64,000 bases of DNA from Streptomyces monashensis (GCF_001866665.1 NZ_MLYO01000012.1:248001-312000), one strand, 5' to 3'; numbered from the stretch's first letter, positions 26,037 to 36,947 are shown. The notes: generated from the sequence alone by a model not told the origin. Numbers and translations: made by a program.

Positions 26037-26963
26037 TCAGCCCTTGCTGACCATCGAGCGAAGGAAGAAGCGCAGGTTCGCCGGCTTCTCCGCGAGACGG
26101 CGCATGAAGTAGCCGTACCAGTCGGTGCCGTAGGCCGTGTAGACGCGCATGCGGTGACCCTCGGCGGCCAGTCGCAGGTGCTCGTCGCCGCGGATGCCGT
26201 ACAGCATCTGGAACTCGTACTCGTTCGGCTTGCGGCCGGCCTGGTGGGCCAGCTCCTGGGCGATGGCGATCAGGCGCGGGTCGTGGGACCCGATCATCGG
26301 GTACCCCTCGCCGTCCATGAGGATGCGCAGGACCCGGACGTACGCCTTGTCGATCTCGTGCTTCTGCTGGTAGGCGACCTCGGCGGGCTCCTTGTAGGCG
26401 CCCTTGACGAGGCGGACGCGGCTGCCGGCGGCGGCGAGGCGGCGGGCGTCGGCCTCGGTGCGGAAGAGGTAGGCCTGGATGACGCAGCCGGTCTGCGGGA
26501 AGTCCTTCCGCAGCTCCTCGTGGATCGCGAACATCGAGTCGAGGGTGGTGTGGTCCTCGGCGTCCAGCGTCACGGTCGTACCGATCGCGGCGGCGGCCTC
26601 GACGACCGGTCGGACGTTGGCGAGGGCCAGCTCGTGCCCGCCGGGCAGCGCCTGGCCGAACATGGACAGCTTCACCGACATCTCCACCCGCTCGCCGAGC
26701 TCCAGCTCCTTGAGGTGGTCGATCAGCGCGAGGTAGGCGTCGCGGGCGGCGGCGGCCTGCTCCGGGGTGGTGATGTCCTCGCCGACGACGTCCATCGTCA
26801 GCTCCAGGCCCTTGGCCGTGAGGTCCTTGATGATCGGGACGATGTCGTCGACGGTCTCGCCCGGGATGAAGCGGTCGACGACCTGCTTGGTCACCGGGGC
26901 CGCCGAGATCAGGCGTCGCATCCGGTCGCTGCGCGACGCGGCGAGAATCACGGGACCCAGCAC
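26037..26963 (-). CDS. putB: Proline dehydrogenase
   Basis: The 308-residue monofunctional FAD enzyme oxidises proline to P5C. It shows the PutA barrel signatures: TLDAEDHTTLDSMFAIHEELRKDFPQTGCVIQAYLFRTEAD, RVRLVKGAYKEPAEVAYQQKHEIDKAYVR, and the C-terminal FQMLYGIRGDEHLRLAAEGHRMRVYTAYGTDWYGYFMRRLAEKPANL, with the substrate-binding Arg pair near the end. GTG at 26961-26963 has GGAGG six bases upstream, which decides the start against an in-frame ATG at 27092. The first gene of a putB-pruA operon, it faces the PucR-type regulator across a 180-bp promoter region. Confidence 0.95.
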   Translation of the reverse strand: MLGPVILAASRSDRMRRLISAAPVTKQVVDRFIPGETVDDIVPIIKDLTAKGLELTMDVVGEDITTPEQAAAARDAYLALIDHLKELELGERVEMSVKLSMFGQALPGGHELALANVRPVVEAAAAIGTTVTLDAEDHTTLDSMFAIHEELRKDFPQTGCVIQAYLFRTEADARRLAAAGSRVRLVKGAYKEPAEVAYQQKHEIDKAYVRVLRILMDGEGYPMIGSHDPRLIAIAQELAHQAGRKPNEYEFQMLYGIRGDEHLRLAAEGHRMRVYTAYGTDWYGYFMRRLAEKPANLRFFLRSMVSKG

Positions 26964-27145
26964 GGGGCACCTCCACAGACAAGCATCAAATGGGCCGTCT
27001 CCCGACGATTCGGGTACGGCACGGAGAACCACCGTGAAACCTAAGGATCTCTCCGATCGTGGGCCATCGACAGCTGTCACGCATCCGTGCACCGGATCTC
27101 AGACAGATGTATGAAGACCACCGGAAAATGAGGGAGAATGCCCGA

Positions 27146-28435
27146 GTGGCGGCGGATTTCAAGGGTTTCAAGGCCTTCAAGGGCGACTACCAGGAGCTCG
27201 TGGACGAGATCTCGGAGCTGCTGGGCGTCCCGGCGACCCTGGAGAACCGCGACTTCGAGCTGATCGCCTTCGGCGCGTACGACAGCGACGACGAGCTGGA
27301 CCCGTCCGCGCTGGACCCGGTGCGCACCCGCTCGATCCTGACCCGGCGTTCCACGACGACGGTCCGCTCCTGGTTCGAGGGCTTCGGCATCACCCGCGCG
27401 ACCGGGCCGGTGCGGATCCCGGCGAGCACGGAGGCGGGGGTCTACCGCGGCCGGATCTGTCTCCCGGTCCGCCATCGGGGTGTCGTCCTCGGCTACGTCT
27501 GGCTGCTGGACGGCGACCCTGGCCCGACGGACGCCCAACTGGCCGCCGCGATGGCGGTGGCCGGCCGGATCGGCGCACTGCTCGCGGACGAGGCGGCGGC
27601 CGGGGCCGGGCTGAGCCGGGAGCTGCGGGCGGTGCTCGGCGCGGAGCGCGGCTGGCAGCAGGACATGGCGGTGGCCGAACTGCGCACCGCCCTCGGCCCG
27701 CGCGCCGACGGCCCGCACGCCCTGATCTGTGTCGCCCCCTGGCCCTCGGCCGACCCGGACGACGCCCCGGCCGCCCGGACGATCCCGCACGCCCTCGCCC
27801 TGTGCACCCTGCCCTGGGGCGCGGCCGGGCAGTCTCTCGCGCTGCTGGTCCGGCTGCGCACCACGGAGGTGAGCGCGCCGGCGCTGGCGGCCGCCGCGCG
27901 GCTGCTGGAGGAGGCCGGGAGCGCGCGCGGCGCGGCGGGCGGCGCGGCCCGCGGGGCCGGGGCCCGGGTGGCCGCGGTGGCCGCGGCCGGTCTGGAGGGG
28001 GCGGCCCGGGCCGTACCGGGCGCCGGATACGCGGCCGGGGTCGGCGAGCCCCGGGCCGGCCTCGGCGAGCTGGGCACGATGTGGGAGGAGGCCACCGCCG
28101 CCGCACGGGCCGCGCTGGCCGAGCCGCGGTTCGGGCCGGTCGCGCAGTGGTCGGCCATCGGGCCGTACCGGCTGCTGACGGCGCTGCCACCGGAGGCCGC
28201 GCACGATCCCGTGGTCGGCCCGCTGCTCTCCCCCGTCCACCGGGAGCTGGCCCGCACCGCCGAGGTCTACCTCGACTGCGCGGGCCAGGCCGGCCGTGCG
28301 GCGGCGGAGCTGGGCATCCACCGGCAGACGCTGTACTACCGCCTGTCCCGGGTGGAACAGCTGACGGGCCTCGACCTGGACGACGGCGAGGACCGGCTGC
28401 TGCTCCACATGACACTCAAACGGACCCGCCTGTGA
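27146..28435 (+). CDS. putR: PucR-family regulator, probable activator of proline catabolism
   Basis: About 429 residues. The C terminus is the PucR-type helix-turn-helix ([50 protein letters not shown], final 60 residues); the middle resembles a GGDEF-like CdaR domain and the N terminus ([28 protein letters not shown]) a PAS/GAF-like sensor. Divergent placement next to putB-pruA matches PutR, a proline-responsive activator. GTG at 27146 follows AGGGAG with 9-base spacing; an ATG at 27128 is the alternative start. The central region is extremely Ala/Gly-rich. The last 20 bases overlap the end of a decayed monooxygenase on the other strand. Confidence 0.85.
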   Translation: MAADFKGFKAFKGDYQELVDEISELLGVPATLENRDFELIAFGAYDSDDELDPSALDPVRTRSILTRRSTTTVRSWFEGFGITRATGPVRIPASTEAGVYRGRICLPVRHRGVVLGYVWLLDGDPGPTDAQLAAAMAVAGRIGALLADEAAAGAGLSRELRAVLGAERGWQQDMAVAELRTALGPRADGPHALICVAPWPSADPDDAPAARTIPHALALCTLPWGAAGQSLALLVRLRTTEVSAPALAAAARLLEEAGSARGAAGGAARGAGARVAAVAAAGLEGAARAVPGAGYAAGVGEPRAGLGELGTMWEEATAAARAALAEPRFGPVAQWSAIGPYRLLTALPPEAAHDPVVGPLLSPVHRELARTAEVYLDCAGQAGRAAAELGIHRQTLYYRLSRVEQLTGLDLDDGEDRLLLHMTLKRTRL

Positions 28436-29103
28436 GCCCGCCGAGCACCTCGGCGAGGGTGGCGGGGGCCTGCGGCCGGTCCGGCCGCTGAGCGGCGGCG
28501 TGTCCGTCCGGCCGGACCAACAGGGCGCCGTGCGGGCCGAGTTCGCACCCGGCCCGGTGGTGCCGACGCCGAGCAGGTCCCGGACGGTGGAGCGGGCGCC
28601 GTCGGCGGCGAGGACGTAACGGGCCCGGAGCCGGGACTCGGCACCGGTGCGGCGGTCGGCGAGCCGCGCCACGGCGCCCCGGACTCCTCGGCCAGAGCCA
28701 CGAGTTCGACTCCGGACCGCACCGGCGCGGCCGCCGCGGCGAGCAGTACCGGCTCCAGCCGGTCCTGGGAGGTGACCACGCCGAGCGCGGGGCGCTCCGG
28801 TACCGGAGCGCGCACCCCGGCCATCGCCGCCGGGGCGAAGTCGCCGCCGCCCGGGGTGTCGTGGCAGCGGATCCGGCCGTGGCGCGGCGCGAAGGCCCGG
28901 TCTGCGATCCGGGCGGCGGGGCCGAGGCGTCGGAAGATCTCCATCGAGCGCACGTCGACCAGCCGGGAGCGGGGAAACGGCGACAGCTCGTGGTGCCGCT
29001 CGACGGGCAGGCAGGGCACGCCCCAGCGGTCCGGCAGCGCCCGCGCGATGAGCCCGACCCGGCCGCAGCCGATGATCAGTACCGGGACCCCGGCGTCCCG
29101 CAT
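28416..29103 (-). pseudogene. Decayed FAD-dependent monooxygenase (PHBH/MhpA type)
   Basis: Three pieces of a flavin monooxygenase appear in three different frames. Frame A (29103 to about 28680) has the FAD-binding start VLIIGCGRVGL and SRLVDVRSMEIFRRLG. Frame B (about 28675-28550) carries ESRLRARYVLAADGARSTVRDLLGVGTTG, the conserved DGARSxVR region. Frame C (about 28550-28416) holds the C-terminal GALLVRPDGHAAAQRPDRP and stops at 28416-28418. Together they make about 230 residues against about 500 in the intact family, so a middle block of more than 200 residues is gone besides the two frameshifts. The Rossmann GxGxxG is also damaged (GCGRVG). It is non-functional as a hydroxylase. Confidence 0.85.
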
Positions 29104-29143
29104 GAGGCCGGTCTCCCCCGGATCGCGGCCGGCCGCGATCCGC

Positions 29144-29731
29144 TCAGCCCGCCTCGGCGGCCGGGACGGACGCGACGATCTGCCGCAGGCCCTCGGTGAG
29201 CGCGTCGCCGTCCGGGGCGGTCTTCGGGTCGAACGTCCACTGCGCGATGAGCCCGGTCATCAGCGTCATGTAGAAGCGGCCGAGGGTGTCGGCCGTCTCG
29301 TCGGAGACCTCCTCCTCCGGCACGCCCTGGAGCAGGGAGACGAGCCCGCGCCCGCCCTCGCGCTGCGCGCGGGCCAGGTGTTCGCGCACCTCGGGCATGT
29401 CGATGGTCATGACCTCCATGCTCAGGCGCCAGATCGAGTCCGGCTCCCGCATGGTGGCGACGATGCCGGACCACACGTTGCGGAAGCGCTCCAGCGAGCC
29501 GGGGGCGCCCTCGATCGCGGCGCCGTCGCCCCCGTCGAAGGCGTCGGACATGTTCTCCACGATCGCGATGTAGGCCTGCGCGAGGAGCGCGTCCTTCGAA
29601 CCGTAGTGGTAGCCGATGGAGGCCAGGTTGGTCCCCGAGGCCTTGACGATGTCGCGCGCGGTGGTGCGCGCGAACCCCTTCTCCAGCAGGCAGCGCTTGG
29701 CGCCTTCGAGCAGATCCTCACGGTGTCCCAT
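29144..29731 (-). CDS. TetR-family regulator of the adjacent efflux gene
   Basis: The 195-residue protein has the TetR HTH at residues 3-50 (REDLLEGAKRCLLEKGFARTTARDIVKASGTNLASIGYHYGSKDALLAQAY) and a C-terminal domain with Trp/Met-rich helices (SIWRLSMEVMTIDMPEVREHLARAQ, FYMTLMTGLIAQWTFDP). ATG at 29731 was chosen; an upstream in-frame ATG at 29761 lies in the divergent promoter. The gene faces a DHA2-type MFS transporter, the usual layout of a self-regulated drug-resistance pair in which the regulator responds to the exported compound. Confidence 0.9.
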   Translation of the reverse strand: MGHREDLLEGAKRCLLEKGFARTTARDIVKASGTNLASIGYHYGSKDALLAQAYIAIVENMSDAFDGGDGAAIEGAPGSLERFRNVWSGIVATMREPDSIWRLSMEVMTIDMPEVREHLARAQREGGRGLVSLLQGVPEEEVSDETADTLGRFYMTLMTGLIAQWTFDPKTAPDGDALTEGLRQIVASVPAAEAG

Positions 29732-29763
29732 GCCCGTCACCCTACCCCGCGATCCATACAACC

Positions 29764-29822
29764 GTCCTAGACGTGCGACTTATACATTCGTTCTAGACAA
29801 GCGTTTAAGACGTCCGTATATT
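29764..29822 (+). promoter_or_regulatory. Promoter and repeated operator motif for TetR/MFS pair
   Basis: TAGACA (29794-29799) and TATATT (29817-29822) with a 17-bp spacer make a clear sigma-70-type promoter ending 7 bp before the MFS ATG, so the transcript is expected to be leaderless. Three related 14-mers overlap it (GTCCTAGACGTGCG 29764, GTTCTAGACAAGCG 29790, GTTTAAGACGTCCG 29803) and are candidate TetR contacts. Confidence 0.65.
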
Positions 29823-29829
29823 CCTCGGC

Positions 29830-31356
29830 ATGACGAACTCGACGAGCACGACCGCCCCTGTCGCGGCGGGCCCCCGCGCCGGACGCCGTGAGTGGACCGC
29901 CCTCGGCGTGCTGATGCTGCCGCTGCTGCTGGTCTCGATGGACGTCTCCGTCCTGTACTTCGCGACGCCCGCGATCAGCGCGGACCTCCGCCCGAGCGGC
30001 ACCCAGCAGCTGTGGATCTACGACATCTACGCCTTCGTCCTGGCCGGCCTGCTGATGACGATGGGCTCGCTCGGCGACCGCATCGGCCGCCGCAGGCTGC
30101 TCCTCACCGGGGCGGTCGCCTTCGGCGGGGCCTCGCTCCTCGCGGCCTACGCGACCAGCGCCGGCACCCTGATCGCGGCCCGCGCGATCCTCGGCATCGG
30201 CGGCGCGACCCTGATGCCGTCCACGATGGCGCTGCTTCGCACCATGTTCACCGACCCGGCCCAGCGGGCGAAGGCGATCGGGCTGTGGTCCGGCGTGATG
30301 ACCGGCGGGATCGCGCTCGGCTCGGTGATGAGCGGCATCCTCGTCGAACACTTCTGGTGGGGCTCGGTCTTCCTGGTCAACCTGCCTGCGATGGCCCTGC
30401 TGCTGCTCCTCGGCCCGGTGCTGCTGCCGGAGTCGAAGGACCCGGACCCGGGCCGCTTCGACTGGCCGAGCGTCCCGCTGTCGATGGCAGCCGTGCTTCC
30501 CGTGATCTACGGCCTGAAGGAGATCCCCTCCGAGGGCTGGCACCCGCTCTACGTCGTCTCGATCGCCGTCGGCCTGCTCTTCGCGGCCCTGTTCGTCCGG
30601 CGCCAGCGCACCGCGGCCTCGCCGCTGATCCCGCCGGCCCTGCTGAAGGGCCACGGCTTCGCCCCGGCGCTGGTCCTGAACCTCGTCGCCGCGCTCGGCA
30701 TGATGGGCTCGGCCATCTTCACCACGCAGTACCTGCAGTCGGTGCTCGGCAAGAGCCCGCTGTCGGCGGCACTGTGGAGCCTGCTGCCCTCGGTGTTCAT
30801 CGGCGTCGCCGGTCCGCTCACCGCGCTGCTCGTCCAGCGGGGGGTCAACCGGGCGTACGTCGTCGCCGGCGGCTTCGCCGCCATGGCGGCCGGGTACGCG
30901 ATGCTCACCCTGCTCGGCACCGACTCGCTGTGGCTGGTGCTGGCCGGAGCCGGTGTCCTCGCCTGCGGGATGGTCGCGATCTCGTCCCAGCTGGTGGACC
31001 TGGCCATGAGCGGCGCCCCGGTGGAGCGGGCGGGCACGGCCTCCTCACTGCTGGAGACCGGCACCGAGTTCGGCGGCGCCCTCGGCATGGCGGTGCTCGG
31101 CTCGATCGGTACGGCGCTCTACCGCCACGAGATGCCCTCGGCGGCCCCCGCCGAGGCCCGCGAGACCCTGGGCGGCGCCCTCGCCACGGCCGCCCGGCTG
31201 CCCGGCCGGGCCGGTGAGTCCCTGCTCGCCACGGCCCGGGAGGCGTTCACCAGCGGGATGCGGGGCGCGGCGCTCGCCGGCGCGGTGATCCTCGTGGCGG
31301 CGGCGGTGGGTGCGGCGCTGACCCTGCGCGGGATCGAGGCCGGGGACGAGCAGTAG
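29830..31356 (+). CDS. DHA2-family MFS multidrug efflux transporter
   Basis: The 508-residue protein has 14 predicted TM segments and the DHA2 (QacA/SmvA-like) motifs: LLLVSMDVSVLYFATPAISADL in TM1 with the conserved Asp, MTMGSLGDRIGRRRLLLTGA (motif A), and ARAILGIGGATLMPSTMALLRTMF (antiporter motif C region). Such pumps export cationic or amphipathic drugs by proton antiport. The start codon follows a -10 box by only 7 bases and has no Shine-Dalgarno, fitting leaderless translation. A divergent TetR gene and repeats in the promoter indicate substrate-inducible expression. Because a broken monooxygenase is next door, the group may be left from a small biosynthesis or detoxification island. 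Confidence 0.93.
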   Translation: MTNSTSTTAPVAAGPRAGRREWTALGVLMLPLLLVSMDVSVLYFATPAISADLRPSGTQQLWIYDIYAFVLAGLLMTMGSLGDRIGRRRLLLTGAVAFGGASLLAAYATSAGTLIAARAILGIGGATLMPSTMALLRTMFTDPAQRAKAIGLWSGVMTGGIALGSVMSGILVEHFWWGSVFLVNLPAMALLLLLGPVLLPESKDPDPGRFDWPSVPLSMAAVLPVIYGLKEIPSEGWHPLYVVSIAVGLLFAALFVRRQRTAASPLIPPALLKGHGFAPALVLNLVAALGMMGSAIFTTQYLQSVLGKSPLSAALWSLLPSVFIGVAGPLTALLVQRGVNRAYVVAGGFAAMAAGYAMLTLLGTDSLWLVLAGAGVLACGMVAISSQLVDLAMSGAPVERAGTASSLLETGTEFGGALGMAVLGSIGTALYRHEMPSAAPAEARETLGGALATAARLPGRAGESLLATAREAFTSGMRGAALAGAVILVAAAVGAALTLRGIEAGDEQ

Positions 31357-31365
31357 GGCGGGAAA

Positions 31366-31405
31366 AACGCCGGGCGGGCCGACTCTCGTCAGCCCGCCCG
31401 GCGTT
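31366..31405. terminator. Bidirectional terminator between MFS gene and serA
   Basis: A perfect 14-bp stem (31366-31379 with 31392-31405) flanked by A-rich sequence on its left serves the two convergent genes. Confidence 0.85.
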
Positions 31406-31417
31406 GTCGTGCGCGTC

Positions 31418-33007
31418 TCAGACGAGGTTCACGGAGCGGGCGGAGGTCGCCCCGATCTCCGACGCGACCTCGGCGAGCACCGAGGCCGCCACCGTGTCGT
31501 CCACGGTCAGCACGGCCAGCGCCTCGCCGCCCACCGCGGCGCGCGCGACCTGCATGCCGCCGATGTTGATGCCCGCCTCGCCGAGGATGCGGCCGACGGT
31601 GCCGACGACACCGGGACGGTCCTCGTAGCGCAGGACGACCATGTGGTCGGCGAGCGCGAGGTCGACGTCGTAGTCCCCGACCGCGACGATCTTCTGCACG
31701 TGCTTCGGGCCGGCCAGCGTGCCGGAGACCGCGACCTCCTCGCCGCTCGCGAGGGTGCCGCGCACGGTGACGACGTTGCGGTGCTCGTTCGACTCGGAGC
31801 TGGTGGTCAGCCGGACCTCGACACCGCGCTCCTGCGCGAACAGCGGGGCGTTGACGTACGACACCGTCTCGGCGACGACGTCCTCGAAGACGCCCTTGAG
31901 CGCGGACAGCTCCAGCACCTTCACGTCGTGCTGGGTGATCTCGCCGTAGACCTCGACGTCGAGGCGGTGCGCGACCTCGCCGGCCAGCGCGGTGAAGATG
32001 CGGCCGAGGCGCTCGGCGAGCGGCAGACCCGGCTTGACGTCCTCGGCGATGACACCGCCCTGGACGTTCACCGCGTCCGGGACCAGCTCACCGGCGAGCG
32101 CGAGGCGCACCGACCTGGCGACCGCGATGCCCGCCTTCTCCTGGGCCTCGTCGGTGGACGCGCCGAGGTGCGGGGTGCACACGACCTGGTCCAGCTCGAA
32201 GAGCGGGGAGTCGGTGCAGGGCTCCTTCGCGTACACGTCGAGGCCGGCGCCGGCGACCCGGCCCTCCTTCAGCGCCGCGTACAGCGCCGCCTCGTCGACG
32301 ATGCCGCCGCGCGCGGCGTTGACGATGCGCACGTTCGGCTTGACCTTGCGCAGCGCCTCGTCGCCGATCAGGCCGAGCGTCTCGGGGGTCTTGGGCAGGT
32401 GGACGGTGATGAAGTCGGAGACCTCCAGCAACTCGTCCAGGGAGAGCACCTTGACGCCCATCTGGGCGGCGCGGGCGGGCTGGATGTAGGGGTCGTAGGC
32501 GACGACCTTCATGCCGAAGGCGGACATGCGCTGGGCGACCAGGGCACCGATGCGGCCGAGGCCGACGACACCGAGAGTCTTCTCGGCCAGCTCGACACCC
32601 GTGTACTTGCTGCGCTTCCACTCGCCGTTCTTCAGCGCGGCGTTGGCCTGCGGGATGTGGCGGGCGGTGGCGACAAGGAGACCGCAGGCCAGCTCGGCGG
32701 CGGTCACGATGTTGGAGGTCGGGGCGTTGACGACCATCACGCCGGCCTTCGTGGCGGCGGAGACGTCGACGTTGTCGAGGCCGACGCCGGCGCGGGCGAC
32801 GACCTTGAGCTTCTTCGCCGCGGCGATGGCCTCGGCGTCGACCTTGGTGGCGGAGCGGATCAGGATCGCGTCGACGTCGGCGATGGCCGGGAGCAGTTCG
32901 GCTCGGTCTGCTCCGTTGGCGTGCCGGATCTCGAAGTCCGGGCCGAGTGCGTCCACGGTCGCGGGCGACAGCTCTTCAGCGATGAGTACGACGGGTTTCG
33001 AGCTCAC
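31418..33007 (-). CDS. serA: D-3-phosphoglycerate dehydrogenase
   Basis: The 529-residue long-form (type 1) PGDH catalyses the first step of serine synthesis. The NAD-binding catalytic core shows ARAGVGLDNVD, TLGVVGLGRIGALVAQR, the catalytic Arg in NAARGGIVDEAAL, Glu nearby, and His in VVCTPHLGASTDEAQEKAG (about residue 280). An allosteric substrate-binding (ASB) domain and a C-terminal ACT domain (VLRYEDRPGVVGTVGRILGEAGINIGGMQVAR, from about residue 455) follow, as in mycobacterial SerA, which is feedback-inhibited by serine. The GTG start at 33005-33007 follows GAGGACC. It is downstream of ilvC with a hairpin between. Confidence 0.97.
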   Translation of the reverse strand: MSSKPVVLIAEELSPATVDALGPDFEIRHANGADRAELLPAIADVDAILIRSATKVDAEAIAAAKKLKVVARAGVGLDNVDVSAATKAGVMVVNAPTSNIVTAAELACGLLVATARHIPQANAALKNGEWKRSKYTGVELAEKTLGVVGLGRIGALVAQRMSAFGMKVVAYDPYIQPARAAQMGVKVLSLDELLEVSDFITVHLPKTPETLGLIGDEALRKVKPNVRIVNAARGGIVDEAALYAALKEGRVAGAGLDVYAKEPCTDSPLFELDQVVCTPHLGASTDEAQEKAGIAVARSVRLALAGELVPDAVNVQGGVIAEDVKPGLPLAERLGRIFTALAGEVAHRLDVEVYGEITQHDVKVLELSALKGVFEDVVAETVSYVNAPLFAQERGVEVRLTTSSESNEHRNVVTVRGTLASGEEVAVSGTLAGPKHVQKIVAVGDYDVDLALADHMVVLRYEDRPGVVGTVGRILGEAGINIGGMQVARAAVGGEALAVLTVDDTVAASVLAEVASEIGATSARSVNLV

Positions 33008-33230
33008 GTGAGGTCCTCACAAGTCCAAGGCATGCGGACGGCCGTCCCGACGGCCGCAGGCGGAGGAGGGGAGCGGCGCCGGGGAATTTCCGGGGTCGCT
33101 TAGCCGCGGAAGACGCACGACGCTGTGGGCCTGACGCGTGTTGTGCAGCAGTCTAGTGGCGCCGCTGAGGGCGTTGTGCGCCGCTGCGGAAGGATCACCC
33201 GTCCGGGGCTGGACGGGGTGGACAACAGAG

Positions 33231-33268
33231 AAACGCAGGGGGCCGGAGCAGCATGCCCCGACCCCCTG
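33231..33268 (-). terminator. Terminator downstream of ilvC
   Basis: A 14-nt stem with one or two mismatches (33236-33249 with 33255-33268) followed by TTTC on the minus strand lies just after the ilvC stop. The rest of 33008-33230 contains the serA promoter region and no gene. Confidence 0.7.
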
Positions 33269-33277
33269 ACACGAGGC

Positions 33278-34297
<1,020 letters not shown>

Positions 34298-34440
34298 TCA
34301 GGTTGTGCGTCCCACCGTATGCGGTGGGGGGAGGGGAAGGTCCTGGGTCTCGGCATGCGGGCGGCCGACGTGTCGCGGCCGCCCTTTTCCAGCCGTGTTC
34401 CAGCGGTGCGGTCCAGCGGTGCTCCCGCCGGGTTCCAGCG

Positions 34441-34965
34441 TTACGCGGATCGGTCCAGAGCGCGCAGCGAGCGGTCCGTGATCGAGCGGGCGCCGCGGCC
34501 GATCGCGATCGTGCCGGACTGCACCAGCTCCTTGATGCCGAACGGCTCCAGCATCTTGAGCATGGCGGACAGCTTCTCGCCGGACCCGGTGGCCTCGATG
34601 GTGACGGCCTCCGGGGAGACGTCGACGGTCTTGGCGCGGAACAGCTGGACGATCTCCACGATCTGGGAGCGGGTCTCGTTGTCGGCGCGGACCTTCACCA
34701 GGACGAGTTCGCGCTGAACGGCCTGGCCGGGCTCCAGCTCGACGATCTTCAGCACGTTGACGAGCTTGTTGAGCTGCTTGGTCACCTGCTCCAGCGGCAG
34801 TTCCTCGACGCCCACCACGATGGTGATGCGGGAGATGTCGGGGTGCTCGGTGACGCCGACCGCGAGCGAGTCGATGTTGAAGCCGCGGCGGGAGAACAGG
34901 GCGGCGATGCGGGCCAGGATGCCCGGCGTGTTCTCCACCAGGACGGAGAGCGTGTGCTTGGACAT
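34441..34965 (-). CDS. ilvN: Acetolactate synthase small (regulatory) subunit
   Basis: The 174-residue protein begins with an ACT domain (LSVLVENTPGILARIAALFSRRGFNIDSLAVGVTEHPDISRITIVV) and has the conserved C-terminal domain (VRADNETRSQIVEIVQLFRAKTVDVSPEAVTIEATGSGEKLSAMLKMLEPFGIKELVQSGTIAIGRG). It binds the catalytic subunit and confers valine feedback inhibition. The ATG at 34963-34965 lies 20 bp after the ilvB stop, so the two are translated from one message. A short extra tail (ARSITDRSLRALDRSA) is typical of actinobacterial IlvN. Confidence 0.97.
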   Translation of the reverse strand: MSKHTLSVLVENTPGILARIAALFSRRGFNIDSLAVGVTEHPDISRITIVVGVEELPLEQVTKQLNKLVNVLKIVELEPGQAVQRELVLVKVRADNETRSQIVEIVQLFRAKTVDVSPEAVTIEATGSGEKLSAMLKMLEPFGIKELVQSGTIAIGRGARSITDRSLRALDRSA

Positions 34966-34985
34966 TTCTCGTTCGTCTCTCTCGC

Positions 34986-36833
34986 TCAGTCGTCTTCGTT
35001 GTCGCCGAAGTCGGGGCGGACGTCCCGGGCGGCCATGATCTCGTCGTTGGAGGTGCCGGCGGCGACCATCGGCCAGACCATCGCGTCCTCGTGGACGATG
35101 AAGTCGATGACGACCGGACGGTCGTTGATCGAGTTCGCCTCCTCGATGACCTTGTCCAGGTCCTCGGGGCGCTCGCAGCGCAGGCCCACGCAGCCCATCG
35201 CCTCGGACAGCTTCACGAAGTCCGGGACGCGGGTGCCCCGGGCCTCCGGGTTGACGTCGTCCGGGCCGCTGTGCAGGACGGTGTTGGAGTAGCGCTGGTT
35301 GTAGAACAGGGTCTGCCACTGGCGGACCATGCCGAGGGCGCCGTTGTTGATGATGGCGACCTTGATCGGGATGTTGTTCAGCGCGCAGGTGGTCAGTTCC
35401 TGGTTGGTCATCTGGAAGCAGCCGTCGCCGTCGATCGCCCAGACCGTACGGTCCGGCTGTCCGGCCTTGGCGCCCATCGCGGCCGGGACCGCGTAGCCCA
35501 TCGTTCCGGCGCCGCCGGAGTTCAGCCAGGTGGCGGGCCGGTCGTACTGGATGAAGTGCGCGGACCACATCTGGTGCTGGCCGACACCCGCGGCGAAGAT
35601 CGTGCCCTCGGGGGCGAGCCGGCCGACGCGCTCGATGACCTGCTGCGGGGAGAGCGAGCCGTCCTCGGGCAGGTCGTAGCCGAGCGGGTAGGTCTCGCGC
35701 CAGCGGTTGAGGTCGCTCCACCAGGCGGTGTAGTCGCCCTGGTGGCCCTCGCTGTGCTCCTTCTGCACGGCCTGGACCAGGTCGGCGATGACCTCGCGGG
35801 CGTCACCGACGATCGGCACGTCGGCGGCGCGGTTCTTGCCGATCTCGGCCGGGTCGATGTCGGCGTGGACGATCTTGGCGTACGGGGCGAAGCTGTCCAG
35901 CTTGCCGGTGACGCGGTCGTCGAAGCGGGCGCCGAGGGCGACGATCAGGTCGGCCTTCTGCAGCGCGGTGACGGCGGTGACCGCACCGTGCATGCCCGGC
36001 ATTCCCACGTGCAGCGGGTGGCTGTCGGGGAACGCGCCGAGCGCCATCAGGGTGGTGGTGACGGGCGCTCCGGTGAGTTCGGCGAGGACCTTCAGCTCCG
36101 CGGTGGCCTGCGCCTTGATGACGCCGCCGCCGACGTAGAGGACGGGCCGCTTGGCGGCGGTGATCAGCTTGGCGGCCTCGCGGATCTGCTTGGCGTGCGG
36201 CTTGGTCACCGGGCGGTAGCCGGGCAGGTCCATGACGGGCGGCCAGGTGAAGGTGGTCTTCGCCTGCAGGGCGTCCTTGGCGATGTCGACGAGGACCGGG
36301 CCCGGGCGGCCGGTGGAGGCGATGTGGAACGCCTGCGCGATGATCCGCGGGATGTCCTCCGCCTTGGTGACGAGGAAGTTGTGCTTGGTGATCGGCATGG
36401 TGATGCCGACGATGTCCGCCTCCTGGAAAGCGTCCGTGCCGATCGCCTTGGAGGCGACCTGGCCGGTGATCGCGACCATCGGGACGGAGTCCATGTGGGC
36501 GTCGGCGATCGGCGTGACCAGGTTGGTGGCGCCGGGGCCGCTCGTCGCCATGCAGACGCCGACCTTGCCGGTGGCCTGCGCATAACCGGTGGCCGCGTGT
36601 CCGGCGCCCTGCTCGTGCCGGACCAGGACGTGACGCACCCGGGTGGAGTCCATCAGCGGGTCGTACGCCGGCAGGATCGCGCCGCCGGGAATGCCGAATA
36701 CCGTGTCCGCGCCGACCTCCTCGAGGGAGCGGATGAGGGACTGCGCACCCGTGACGTGCTCGACGGGGGCGGACTGCTGTCCTCCGGATCGGGGCCGCGG
36801 CTGCGGATGGGCCCCGGTGGCCTGCTCGGTCAT
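34986..36833 (-). CDS. ilvB: Acetolactate synthase large (catalytic) subunit
   Basis: The 615-residue ThDP enzyme makes acetolactate or acetohydroxybutyrate, the first common step for Val/Leu/Ile. It has [20 protein letters not shown], the catalytic Glu in [19 protein letters not shown]-region residues, and the ThDP motif [18 protein letters not shown]...AIINN. A Pro/Gln-rich N-terminal extension ([15 protein letters not shown]) precedes the core, usual for actinomycetes. Two ATGs are possible six bases apart; the ATG at 36831-36833 is preferred because the purine-rich GAGAAGAGA lies about 6 bases before it but abuts the other. Expression is controlled by the upstream attenuator. Confidence 0.97.
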   Translation of the reverse strand: MTEQATGAHPQPRPRSGGQQSAPVEHVTGAQSLIRSLEEVGADTVFGIPGGAILPAYDPLMDSTRVRHVLVRHEQGAGHAATGYAQATGKVGVCMATSGPGATNLVTPIADAHMDSVPMVAITGQVASKAIGTDAFQEADIVGITMPITKHNFLVTKAEDIPRIIAQAFHIASTGRPGPVLVDIAKDALQAKTTFTWPPVMDLPGYRPVTKPHAKQIREAAKLITAAKRPVLYVGGGVIKAQATAELKVLAELTGAPVTTTLMALGAFPDSHPLHVGMPGMHGAVTAVTALQKADLIVALGARFDDRVTGKLDSFAPYAKIVHADIDPAEIGKNRAADVPIVGDAREVIADLVQAVQKEHSEGHQGDYTAWWSDLNRWRETYPLGYDLPEDGSLSPQQVIERVGRLAPEGTIFAAGVGQHQMWSAHFIQYDRPATWLNSGGAGTMGYAVPAAMGAKAGQPDRTVWAIDGDGCFQMTNQELTTCALNNIPIKVAIINNGALGMVRQWQTLFYNQRYSNTVLHSGPDDVNPEARGTRVPDFVKLSEAMGCVGLRCERPEDLDKVIEEANSINDRPVVIDFIVHEDAMVWPMVAAGTSNDEIMAARDVRPDFGDNEDD

Positions 36834-36913
36834 CGGCATTCTCTTCTCGATGCTGAGGGTTTTTGCGAGGTTTGTACGGAGTTCAAGTGCCACACGATCG
36901 GTGCTCGTGCAAC

Positions 36914-36947
36914 AAAAAACCCCTCGTGCCGTAAGGCAAGCGAGGGG
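36914..36947 (-). terminator. ilvB attenuator terminator
   Basis: CCCCTCG...CGAGGGG with an inner TGCC/GGCA extension and a TTAC loop (36920-36947), then six T residues (36914-36919), lies between the leader peptide and ilvB. The octamer at 36935-36942 in its 5' arm is perfectly complementary to 37012-37019 in the leader ORF, giving a mutually exclusive structure. The terminator can form only when that pairing is absent. Confidence 0.9.

Noticed and set aside
34311..34328. Hairpin between ilvN and ilvC as a terminator
   Set aside because: Only a 7-bp stem and no T-tract; ilvC is expected to be cotranscribed.
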